Below are positions 26,846 through 34,492 of a stretch of DNA of 64,000 bases, one piece after another; the first letter of the stretch is position 1, and every line of letters starts with the position of its first letter. The DNA is taken from assembly GCA_017551625.1 (NCBI GenBank), contig JAFZLF010000040.1, forward strand, positions 62,001 to 126,000, read 5' to 3'. Below the pieces are notes generated by a model. The model was not told the DNA's origin, did no database searches, and saw only the letters and a list, made by a program, of their open reading frames with translations. The stretch is from Clostridiales bacterium (GTDB lineage: Bacteria > Bacillota > Clostridia > Saccharofermentanales > Saccharofermentanaceae). Position numbers and translations under genes: made by a program.

Positions 26846-28456
26846 ATGCGTACACTATTTCTCCTGCTGCGCACCGAGTTTCTCTCACTCGTGAACAGCT
26901 TCAATAAGAAGGGTAAGACGCCGTTCATTATCGCGGCGGCCGGCCTCGTCCTTCTCGGATTGTTCCTGATCGGCATGTTTGCGATCATCGGCGGTTCGAC
27001 GGCGTTTATCCTGGTCGAGAAAGACCTCGATGAGTTCGCGATCTACCTGTCGCTGTCGCTCTCTATGATCATCGCCCTGATGTTCGGTGTCACAAACTCC
27101 ACCCGTGATGCGAGAAGCAACGACACGAACATGCTTCTTTCGATGCCGATCCCGAAGGCCAGCATCGTTATCTCCAAGCTCCTGGGTATGTATCTTCTTG
27201 ATGTGCTCTGTGCTCTGGTCATGCTGGTCCCGACCTATCTTATCGTCTGCTTGGCGGGCGGACACTCCTTCGCGCTGTTTGCCAGAGGCATGTTCATCGC
27301 CTTCCTGATCCCGGCGCTTCCACTGTTTATCTCTCTGGGGATCAGCGCTATGATCTCGTTCCTGCGCAAGGCGACGAAATTCGGCCAGATCGCCGCGACG
27401 TTCCTGTCGATGGCCGTGCTTCTTCTCTATATGATCGTGGTCCCGAATATCTCCTCCTACGCGGAGAGCATGAATATCACACCGGCCGAATCGGTCACGA
27501 AGATGAAGCAGATCCTTCCTTTCTACTGGATCACGGAAGCAATCTACAGCGGCGACATTCTCTGCTTCCTGCTGACGCTTATCATCACGCTGGTCCCGAT
27601 GGTCCTGGCTGTATACATCCATGCCCGTGGTCTCAACGGTGTTGATTTTCATGTGGACAATTCAAAGAAGTCCCGTTCGTACAAGGCGGCTTCTCCGAGA
27701 AAAGCGGTCCTTGCGATGGAGTTCCGGAGATATTTCTCTTCGGCAAACTATATCATGAACACGCTCTTCGGCACCATCCTTCTGGTGGCGCTGACCGTCT
27801 ATCTAGCGATCAAGGGTGTAGGCAACATTGATATTCTGGAGGAGATGACAGTCAATGGAGAAAAAGTGGAAGTGCTGTCTCACTTCACCGGTATGGCATG
27901 GGCGGCGATATGGGCGATCCTGATCAATTTCTTTGCCGCCATCACCTACACGACTCCGCCGTCCGTGTCGGTCGAGGGAAAGAGGATCTGGCTCAACAAG
28001 ACTCTGCCGATCGCGACAAAAGATATCCTCCTGGCGAAGCTTCTGGTCAGCATGATGATCTTCGAGCCGCTCGCTATCATCTGCTCGATCGTGCTGTCGA
28101 TCGCGTCGCGAAGCGGGATCCTCTCCTGCCTTACGCTCATCCTGATCACCACACTGTTCCACATCCTTTGTTCCATGGTAGGACTGATCTTCGGGCTCGT
28201 ATTCGTTCGTCTGGACTGGACGAATGAGGCGCAGGTCATCAAGAGCGGCATGGCCATCGTGCTGACCATGGTCGTCTGCTTCCTCCTGGCGTTCCTCTTC
28301 GTCGCACCGCTGGTGGCGTCTCTTATCATCGGCAAGGATCCGGTCTATTACGGTATCCTCGGAGGAGTGATCGTAATCCTGCTGGGACTTTGTGCCGGCG
28401 CTTATGCTATAATAACTCACTACGGGGTGAGAAAATACGAATCGCTGAACGGCTGA
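26846..28456 (+). CDS. ABC exporter permease
   Basis: 536 residues with about twelve predicted membrane helices in two similar halves (for example FIIAAAGLVLLGLFLIGMFAI, LLDVLCALVMLVPTYLIVCLAG, then IWAILINFFAAITYTTP). Between them is a cytoplasmic segment HVDNSKKSRSYKAASPRKAVLAMEFRRYF. This architecture matches putative ABC exporters of Firmicutes in which one long permease works with one ATPase. It starts right after the ATPase gene. Substrate unknown. Confidence 0.85.
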   Translation: MRTLFLLLRTEFLSLVNSFNKKGKTPFIIAAAGLVLLGLFLIGMFAIIGGSTAFILVEKDLDEFAIYLSLSLSMIIALMFGVTNSTRDARSNDTNMLLSMPIPKASIVISKLLGMYLLDVLCALVMLVPTYLIVCLAGGHSFALFARGMFIAFLIPALPLFISLGISAMISFLRKATKFGQIAATFLSMAVLLLYMIVVPNISSYAESMNITPAESVTKMKQILPFYWITEAIYSGDILCFLLTLIITLVPMVLAVYIHARGLNGVDFHVDNSKKSRSYKAASPRKAVLAMEFRRYFSSANYIMNTLFGTILLVALTVYLAIKGVGNIDILEEMTVNGEKVEVLSHFTGMAWAAIWAILINFFAAITYTTPPSVSVEGKRIWLNKTLPIATKDILLAKLLVSMMIFEPLAIICSIVLSIASRSGILSCLTLILITTLFHILCSMVGLIFGLVFVRLDWTNEAQVIKSGMAIVLTMVVCFLLAFLFVAPLVASLIIGKDPVYYGILGGVIVILLGLCAGAYAIITHYGVRKYESLNG

Positions 28457-28529
28457 TCCTTCGGCAAAAGCACTTGTGCACGATCCTTTGTGCGAACAAT
28501 GTGCCTTTCCCCGAACTAAGGAGAACAAG

Positions 28530-29222
28530 ATGGACCTTTTTCATCGGACACCGGAACCGGAGAAGCGGGAGCTAACATGGATCAAGCCATTCGATAATCG
28601 GATGGATGAGATCCTGCGGCTCAAGGAAAAATCCGAGACCTGTCCCAAGGAGATGAAGAAGGTCTTTCTGTCTGCGTGGGGAGAACTGGCCGCCGAGGTC
28701 AAGCTCCACCAGAAGATCGCATCCCAGATCGTCGGGACCGGCCTCCCTTTAAGGGTGTATTATAACGTGACCCTTAAGACTGACATGGCGGCCATGAGTT
28801 CCGTTTTTCTCATCATCGCAGACGAAATCATCGTGACAGTGCTTCTTAAAAAGAAGGAGCATATCGAATGGGACCGCTACGATACGAGATTCCGAAAGAT
28901 GCCGGAGGCGGTAGAGACGCGCGAGAGCGAGGAAGCGGCCTGTGTCCTGGCGGACTGGCTGCAGGTGAACCGCGCGATTTCCGGAAAAGAAGTTTCCCGC
29001 GTGGTCCCGGTCCTCATCGATGAAGAGGAGACGGAGTACAGCGCCAGCGCCCGCCCCATCGGATCGAGTGAGATCTATACGGGCATCACACAGGCGATCC
29101 GGCTACATCCGGATGTCTTCGGGCAGTGGCTTCTGGCCAATTGTGGCGAGTCGGAAATGCCGACATTTACTTCTGCCCGCTGTAATAAAATCATCGCAGC
29201 GATCGGCCGGGTAATTTCGTAA
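28530..29222 (+). CDS. Protein of unknown function
   Basis: 230 residues from the ATG at 28530, with AAGGAG six bases ahead; longer in-frame starts lack a site. It is soluble and rather charged, with no signal peptide. Visible segments are a start rich in acidic and basic residues (HRTPEPEKRELTWIKPFDNRMDE), a hydrophobic strand-like stretch SVFLIIADEIIVTVLLKKK, and a C-terminal TSARCNKIIAAIGRVIS. I do not recognise it. It follows the exporter permease by 73 bp and may be co-transcribed. Confidence 0.6.
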   Translation: MDLFHRTPEPEKRELTWIKPFDNRMDEILRLKEKSETCPKEMKKVFLSAWGELAAEVKLHQKIASQIVGTGLPLRVYYNVTLKTDMAAMSSVFLIIADEIIVTVLLKKKEHIEWDRYDTRFRKMPEAVETRESEEAACVLADWLQVNRAISGKEVSRVVPVLIDEEETEYSASARPIGSSEIYTGITQAIRLHPDVFGQWLLANCGESEMPTFTSARCNKIIAAIGRVIS

Positions 29223-29481
29223 AAATCTCGTTTTCTTCGCGAGAAACACTTGTGCCCGTTTCCTTTCGCATAAACCCTAAAAACCAAGTAATGCCAGTGC
29301 ATCCTTCCGTTGACTTCAGCATATTCTCTGCTTTGTTGTTTACAAAACGGACATAGAAAAGACGTAAAAAAGCCCGTTTGTTTTTCATATTCGCATAGTT
29401 TATTCAAATCTTACCCGCATAATGTAACCATAGAGGTTGAGAAACAAGGGACCCATAATTACCCGAAAGGGGGGATAGAGG

Positions 29482-30540
29482 ATGACTCAGTATTTGGTTA
29501 CCGGTGCGACCGGACAGATAGGTAATACGATCGTTCGTATGCTGCTCGATAATGGTAAGAAAGTGCGCGTGCTCGTGCACCCGGAAGAGGACACGACACC
29601 TCTGGCCGGACTTCCGGTAGATGTGAAGTACGGAGACATTCTCGTCAAGGATTCCCTGAAGGATTTCTTCAATCTGAAAGAACCGCGTGAATGCGTCGTG
29701 ATCCATGCACAGGAAAGAAACGTGATCTCCGATAAGACGGATCTTATGGTACGAAGGGTCAATATCCACGGCACCATGAACATCACGGATACCTGTGTAA
29801 AGAAAAAGATCGGGAAACTGATCTATATCGGCTCGGCCAGAGCGATCCCGCTCAATAACGGCTCGAAGGAACCGGTAAAGGATGTCACGCATTTCGACCG
29901 TAATAAGGTGGTCGGAGATTACGCGAAGTCTAAGGCGGAGGCGACCCAGTACATCCTGGACAAGGTTTCGCTCAATGGCCTGAATGCGGTGATTCTCCTG
30001 CCCTCATTAGTGATCGGACCGTATGAATTCGGTAATTCCGATATCATCAGTCTGATCAGAGATTACCTCTCCGGTGATCTGAAGGTCACGATCCCCGGTG
30101 GTGTGGATTTCACAGATGTCCGCGATGTGGCCGCCGGTGTGCTGGAGGCTGCAGAACACAGTAGTGAGAAGGGCACGTGTTACATCCTTTCCAACTCGTA
30201 CATGAGTACGCAGGACTTCCTGCATCACCTGCACGAGATCACGGGAAGAGACGAAGTGACGAAGACGGTTCCGAACTGGCTCTTGAGCGGCAAGGGGATC
30301 GCGCAGCTCTACTACAAGATCACCAGGAAGGCCAATCCGAAAGATAAGTACGGACCGTTCCTGTCGCCGGAACCGCTCTACGAGAGCGAAAGAGCGAGTG
30401 CGGATCTGCACTACACACCGAGAGATGTAAGATCTTCGTTGGAAGATACCGTAGAGTGGGTCGAGAAGAACCCGCCGTCCGAGAAGGATTCTTCCGAAGA
30501 TGCCAAGAAAGGTTCGTCGAAGAGAGCCAGCGGTGGCTGA
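29482..30540 (+). CDS. NAD(P)-dependent epimerase/dehydratase family protein (extended SDR)
   Basis: 352 residues. The Rossmann motif GATGQIG lies at residues 8-14. The extended-SDR active-site lysine region is YAKSK (Tyr-x-x-x-Lys), followed by LLPSLVIGPYEFG and the IPGGVDFTDVRDVAAGVLEA segment of the dihydroflavonol-reductase/epimerase group. The last 30 residues are charged and likely disordered (EKDSSEDAKKGSSKRASGG). The family acts on NDP-sugars, flavonols or quinone-like ketones; the substrate here cannot be assigned. GGGGGGAT lies upstream of the start. Confidence 0.82.
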   Translation: MTQYLVTGATGQIGNTIVRMLLDNGKKVRVLVHPEEDTTPLAGLPVDVKYGDILVKDSLKDFFNLKEPRECVVIHAQERNVISDKTDLMVRRVNIHGTMNITDTCVKKKIGKLIYIGSARAIPLNNGSKEPVKDVTHFDRNKVVGDYAKSKAEATQYILDKVSLNGLNAVILLPSLVIGPYEFGNSDIISLIRDYLSGDLKVTIPGGVDFTDVRDVAAGVLEAAEHSSEKGTCYILSNSYMSTQDFLHHLHEITGRDEVTKTVPNWLLSGKGIAQLYYKITRKANPKDKYGPFLSPEPLYESERASADLHYTPRDVRSSLEDTVEWVEKNPPSEKDSSEDAKKGSSKRASGG

Positions 30541-30693
30541 TCTTCATGAGTCGCCGGGGTATGGCGATAATAAAATAGCAAGATACCTCCTTATAATATA
30601 TACCTCTACTTCCTTGTTTCCTGAGGCTGTCCCGATTCCCTTCGAGGCAGCCTCGCCCTTTCAAGGAGCGAAGCGGCATTTCTGACTAATATA

Positions 30694-30780
30694 GTATGCG
30701 AATTAAAAATCAGTTTTCTTGCGCTGTCCTCGCCGCTTCGCGTCTGCGGAGGCGCTTCGAAAACTGTTTTTTTCGCATAC
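30694..30780 (+). repeat. Family A palindromic element, copy 1
   Basis: GTATGCGAA (30694-30702) pairs with TTCGCATAC (30772-30780), and CAGTTTTC pairs with GAAAACTG. The central core at 30724-30752 is identical over 29 bases to copy 3. Invariant pieces TGTCCTCG and CTGCGGAG face each other, and the helix just outside them is GCGC:GCGC. Confidence 0.75.
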
Positions 30781-30861
30781 CCATAATTCGATCAATGACG
30801 CTTCGCTCTTGTGAAAAAGTCTCGTCTTCCCCTCAGGTACGTAATTTGTGCTACTAAACGT

Positions 30862-30939
30862 AAATGAAGAAAATAGTTTTCGAAATACCTCCGCAGGACG
30901 AAGTCCGAGGACAGTATAAGAAAACTATTTTCTTCATTT
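30862..30939 (-). repeat. Family A palindromic element, copy 2 (reverse orientation)
   Basis: A perfect 20-bp inverted repeat (30862-30881 with 30920-30939) encloses the core in reverse (30888-30914). Read on the minus strand it has the same TGTCCTCG and CTGCGGAG, but the adjoining helix is ATAC:GTAT where copy 1 has GCGC:GCGC. These are compensatory changes. Confidence 0.75.
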
Positions 30940-30941
30940 TG

Positions 30942-30950
30942 TGTTATAGT
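30942..30950 (+). promoter_or_regulatory. Extended -10 promoter for the isochorismatase operon
   Basis: TGT-TATAGT lies just after palindrome copy 2 and about 55 bases before the GTG start. No clear -35 is seen; the -35 region would fall in the right arm of the palindrome. Confidence 0.5.
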
Positions 30951-31005
30951 ATTTAAGTACATACATGTGCGCATGTGCTACTTTTTCGCAAAGGAAGTGT
31001 TATCT

Positions 31006-31524
31006 GTGCCAAAGACGGCTTTGCTTGTGATCGATATGCAAAATGCTCTGATCCTGGAGCATCCTTACGATGAGAAACGTCTGATCAAGACGGTGGCGCA
31101 GATGGAGACGATCTGCCGTGAGAAGGGGATCGAGGTGATCTTTGTCCGGCACGAGGACAATACTCTGGTAAACGGTGAGAGTGGATTTGAGATCTATTCC
31201 CAGGTCGCTCCGAGAAAAGATGAGAAGATCTTCGACAAGAAGTTTAACAGTGCTTTTCGCGAGACGGGACTGGATGAATATCTGAAGAAACAGGGAATCG
31301 AGAGACTGATCGTCACCGGAATGCAGACGGATTTCTGCGTGGATGCGACGATCAAGGTCGCTTTTGAACTCGGATACGATGTAGTTGTGCCCCGTGGCGG
31401 ACATACGACATTTGATAACCGTTACCTCTCGGGTGAGGAACTTTACCATTACTACAGTTACGAGATCTGGAATCACCGCTATGCGCAGGTGATGTCCATC
31501 GATCATATTGAGGAGTGCCTATGA
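31006..31524 (+). CDS. Isochorismatase-family cysteine hydrolase
   Basis: 172 residues from the GTG at 31006, with AAGGAAG eight bases ahead. The family's catalytic triad is visible: Asp10 in LLVIDMQNAL, a Lys at 78 or 79 in FDKKFNSAF, and Cys111 in TGMQTDFCVDATIK. Members hydrolyse nicotinamide, other amides or isochorismate; the exact substrate cannot be told. It overlaps the next gene at ATGA and shares an operon with a CAT-like protein and mnmA, all bracketed by palindromic elements. Confidence 0.85.
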   Translation: MPKTALLVIDMQNALILEHPYDEKRLIKTVAQMETICREKGIEVIFVRHEDNTLVNGESGFEIYSQVAPRKDEKIFDKKFNSAFRETGLDEYLKKQGIERLIVTGMQTDFCVDATIKVAFELGYDVVVPRGGHTTFDNRYLSGEELYHYYSYEIWNHRYAQVMSIDHIEECL

Positions 31525-32171
31525 AATCACAGTTTTTTCCCTTTGACCAGACCTGGCCGCGTGCCCAGCATTTCCAGTACTATGCGAAGATGTTTCCTAT
31601 GAATATCTCTCTGAACCGTAAGATCGATGTGACGGAACTCCTGCCGGCAATCGAGAAGAAGGGATACCGTCAGGATGCGGTCTTCTATTACATGGTGACG
31701 CGTGCGATCAACAATCAGGGCGAGCTCTCCGTGGCCTATAAGGACGGTCAGATCGGCTGGTGGAATTACCTGAATCCGGCATATCCGGTGTATCACGAAG
31801 ATGATCAGACCAGTACGATCCTGTGGACTGAGTATGATGAAGATTTTGCCGTGTTTAACGAGAAGTTCTTAAGCGACCTCGAGAAATACGGCAACAGCAA
31901 GGGCGTCTTCGCCATGAAGGGTATGCCTCCGACGAACAGTTTCAATGTCTGCTTCAATCCGTGGTTCTCGTTTGACGGGTTCTCCGTGGATCTTTATGAG
32001 ATGAAGGACTATTTTTTTCCGACGGTCGATATGTGTAAGATCGTCGAGGAGAATGACCGTAAGTACCTGACGATCGCTATCACCGTGCACAAGGCGGCGA
32101 CGGATCTGATCCATATCAAGAAGTTCTTCGATGACATCGAGAGCTATTTCCCGATGTTTATCGAGGGGTGA
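31521..32171 (+). CDS. Chloramphenicol acetyltransferase-like protein lacking the catalytic histidine
   Basis: 216 residues, the size of CatA-type enzymes. Family landmarks: RAQHFQYYAKMFPMNISLNRKIDVT near the start, YPVYHEDDQTSTILWTEYD, and FNVCFNPWFSFDGF. The active-site motif of the family is HHxxxDG, with the second His as base. Here the aligned stretch is VHKAATDLIH, so position 191 is Lys and the Gly after Asp195 is Leu. Chloramphenicol acetylation is therefore unlikely, and another acyl transfer or a binding role is possible. It overlaps the isochorismatase gene and precedes mnmA by one base. Confidence 0.8.
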   Translation: MKSQFFPFDQTWPRAQHFQYYAKMFPMNISLNRKIDVTELLPAIEKKGYRQDAVFYYMVTRAINNQGELSVAYKDGQIGWWNYLNPAYPVYHEDDQTSTILWTEYDEDFAVFNEKFLSDLEKYGNSKGVFAMKGMPPTNSFNVCFNPWFSFDGFSVDLYEMKDYFFPTVDMCKIVEENDRKYLTIAITVHKAATDLIHIKKFFDDIESYFPMFIEG

Positions 32172-32172
32172 G

Positions 32173-33252
32173 ATGACTGCTTCTATGGGACGCGCACTGA
32201 TCGCGATGAGCGGCGGGGTCGACTCCTCGCTGGCGGCCAAGATCATGATGGACCGCGGCTATGAGTGCATCGGCTGTACCATGAAGCTCTACAATAACGA
32301 CGATATCGTCGTTGCCAATCCGAAGACATGTTGTGCCCTGGATGATGTGGAAGATGCCAGAAGCGTCTGCCGTCACCTGGGCATTCCTTATTATGTTTTC
32401 AATTTCCAGGACGAGTTCCGCGAGAAGGTCATCGGAAAGTTCGTCGACTCTTACGAGCACGGCCGCACCCCGAATCCCTGTATCGACTGCAACCGCTACC
32501 TCAAGTTCGGAAAGCTCTACGAGCGGGCGCAGGTGCTGGGCTGCGATGTGATCGTCACGGGGCACTATGCGCGTATCGACGAGTGTGACGGGCGATTCCA
32601 TTTGCGCAAAGCACTGGACCCCGCTAAGGATCAGAGCTATGTGCTCTATACCCTGACACAGGAACAGCTGGCGCACACAGTTTTTCCGCTCGGCGACATC
32701 AGCAAGAGTGAAGTCCGCGATCTGGCGAAGGAAGCGGGAATGGTCAATGCCGAGAAAAGAGAGAGCCAGGATATATGCTTCGTTCCCGACGGCGACTATG
32801 TCGCTTTCCTTAAGAAGACCACGGGAAAGGAATACCCGTCCGGCGACTTTGTCGACAAAGATGGAAACGTCCTTGGTACACACAAGGGCATCATTGCCTA
32901 TACGCCCGGTCAGAGAAGAGGTCTGGGACTTGCGCTCCCTGCGCCGATGTATGTATCCCGCTTAGATGTCGAGAATAACCGTGTCATCCTCGTGTACGAC
33001 GAGGACCTCCGGAATACCGAGGCGCTGATCGATGACGTCAACTGGATCTCCGGCGAAACTCCTGCATCTGAGATCCGCGTCCAGGCGAAACTCCGCTACC
33101 ACCAGAAAGAGCAGTGGGCGACGGCCGTGCCCATGGAAGACGGCAAAGTCCGACTCGTTTTCGACGAACCGATCCGCGCCATCACGCCGGGACAGGCTGC
33201 TGTCTTCTATGAAGACGATGAGGTCCTGGGCGGAGGCACGATCATCGGCTGA
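32173..33252 (+). CDS. mnmA: tRNA-specific 2-thiouridylase MnmA
   Basis: 359 residues from the ATG at 32173, with GAGGGG upstream. The PP-loop SGGVDSS is followed by the first catalytic Cys in NPCIDCNRYLKFG, DQSYVLYTLTQEQLAHTVFPLG, and the second Cys in SQDICFVPDGDY. A C-terminal beta-barrel ends in ITPGQAAVFYEDDEVLGGG. It makes s2U34 in tRNA for Lys, Glu and Gln using ATP and persulfide sulfur. It is the last gene of a three-gene operon. Its stop codon overlaps the left arm of palindrome copy 3. Confidence 0.97.
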   Translation: MTASMGRALIAMSGGVDSSLAAKIMMDRGYECIGCTMKLYNNDDIVVANPKTCCALDDVEDARSVCRHLGIPYYVFNFQDEFREKVIGKFVDSYEHGRTPNPCIDCNRYLKFGKLYERAQVLGCDVIVTGHYARIDECDGRFHLRKALDPAKDQSYVLYTLTQEQLAHTVFPLGDISKSEVRDLAKEAGMVNAEKRESQDICFVPDGDYVAFLKKTTGKEYPSGDFVDKDGNVLGTHKGIIAYTPGQRRGLGLALPAPMYVSRLDVENNRVILVYDEDLRNTEALIDDVNWISGETPASEIRVQAKLRYHQKEQWATAVPMEDGKVRLVFDEPIRAITPGQAAVFYEDDEVLGGGTIIG

Positions 33253-33405
33253 CCTTCGTCTTTTATCACAAGAGTCTTTTCATTTTCGCGTTTTTCGGAT
33301 AAAGCCTTCCGGATCTGTCCTCGCCGCTTCGCGTCTGCGGAGGCTCCTGCAGGGTTTATCCGAAAATCGCTGAAAGTATAGCATTTTCCGAAAAAGACGA
33401 AGGTC
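33251..33405 (+). repeat. Family A palindromic element, copy 3
   Basis: Outer arms GACCTTCGTCTTTT (33251-33264) and 33392-33405 are perfect reverse complements. Inner arms TTTTCGGATAAA (33292-33303) pair with 33355-33366. The core at 33315-33343 is identical over 29 bases to copy 1. The element starts on the mnmA stop codon. Confidence 0.75.
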
Positions 33406-33471
33406 ATCCTTGAGTGTTGATTCCGACGCTCCTTTCCTATTTTCCGAAGAAATCCGATATCTCCCAATGAA

Positions 33472-33677
33472 GGTGGAAAGACCACCCTATCGTTTGAATG
33501 ATAAGGATAATCTCAGAGGAGATTTCCGGTATCCTTCTCAAGCCGAAGAAAAAAGATAAGGAGCGATTCCGCAGGCCACAGGCCGAGGACCAGCGACGTT
33601 CTTTTCTTCTCGGCTTGAGAAGAGCTCCGATGTTTCCTGAGATTATCCTTACATCCATTGTAAGTGGTCTTTCCGCC
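33472..33677 (-). repeat. Family A palindromic element, copy 4 (reverse orientation)
   Basis: Three nested arm pairs: 33472-33485 with 33664-33677 (one mismatch), 33503-33516 with 33637-33650, and 33534-33552 with 33602-33622 (two-base bulge). The core at 33568-33593 read in reverse keeps TCCTCG and CTGCGGA but is the most diverged copy. Copies 3 and 4 fill almost the whole 469-bp gap between mnmA and the bceA-like gene. Confidence 0.65.
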
Positions 33678-33721
33678 TTTCTTGTTTTACGATGTGGGTA
33701 GAAAGAAAGGGAGGTTTTCAT

Positions 33722-34492
33722 ATGGAACCTATATTGAAGATCGATTCACTTAAGAAGTATTACGGAAAGGGCGACAGCCAGACGAAGGCGATCGACGGCA
33801 TCACCTTTGAAGTGTTCCCTGGAGAGTTTCTGGGGATCATGGGCGCATCCGGTTCGGGCAAGTCTACGCTCCTGAACTGCATCGCAGCGGTCATCAAGCC
33901 CACTTCCGGTTCGATAGAGATGGACGGCAAGGAGATCGGCAAACTGTCTGGGAAAAAGCTCGCAGAGTACAGAGGAAAGGATATGGGATATCTTTTCCAG
34001 AACTTCGAGCTGATTGATAACCTGACGGGCAAGGAAAACATCCTTCTTCCGGTTTCGCTTCACGGCGGGACCGAGAAGGAAGGCTCCGAGCGTTTCGGCA
34101 AGCTCACGGAGTACCTCGAGATCAAGGACATCCTCAATAAGTTCCCGTCCCAGATGTCGGGCGGTGAGAAGCAGCGTATCGCCGCGGCGAGAGCCCTGAT
34201 CTTAAATCCGGGCCTGATCCTCTGCGATGAGCCGACCGGCGCCCTGGATTCCAAGAATGCAAAAGCACTGATGACGAAGCTTTCCGGTCTGAATAACGAG
34301 CAGGGCGCGACGATCCTCATGGTCACGCATGACTCGAATGCGGCCAGCTTCTGCAGCCGCATCATGTTTATCCAGGACGGTAAGATCTTCCACGAACTCC
34401 GTAAGGAAGACGGCGAAGACCGGAAGGATTTTTACGACCGTATCCTGAAAGTGCTCGCCCAGCTCGGAGGAGGAAGCAGCAATGTTCTTTAA
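33722..34492 (+). CDS. bceA: BceA-type ABC transporter ATP-binding protein
   Basis: 256 residues from the ATG at 33722, with GGGAGG upstream. Walker A GASGSGKST, signature MSGGEKQRIAAARAL, Walker B LILCDEPTGALD and the His switch in MVTHDSNAASFC place it in the MacB/BceA group that powers FtsX-type permeases. It overlaps the permease gene by 11 bases and precedes a matching two-component system, so the module probably senses and detoxifies peptide antibiotics. Confidence 0.9.
   Translation: MEPILKIDSLKKYYGKGDSQTKAIDGITFEVFPGEFLGIMGASGSGKSTLLNCIAAVIKPTSGSIEMDGKEIGKLSGKKLAEYRGKDMGYLFQNFELIDNLTGKENILLPVSLHGGTEKEGSERFGKLTEYLEIKDILNKFPSQMSGGEKQRIAAARALILNPGLILCDEPTGALDSKNAKALMTKLSGLNNEQGATILMVTHDSNAASFCSRIMFIQDGKIFHELRKEDGEDRKDFYDRILKVLAQLGGGSSNVL

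Larger units (their letters stand above)
30541..31005. other. Intergenic region with three hairpins and a promoter
   Basis: No gene is supported. It holds a hairpin at 30612-30666 (GAGGCTG with CAGCCTC, plus outer CCTTG with CAAGG), two copies of the family A palindrome (30694-30780 and 30862-30939), and an extended -10 promoter at 30942-30950. Confidence 0.6.

Noticed and set aside
30694..33677. Family A palindromes as integron attC sites or transposon ends
   Set aside because: The arms are not conserved between copies, there is no GTT-type core at the base, no target duplication was seen, and no integrase or transposase gene is near.
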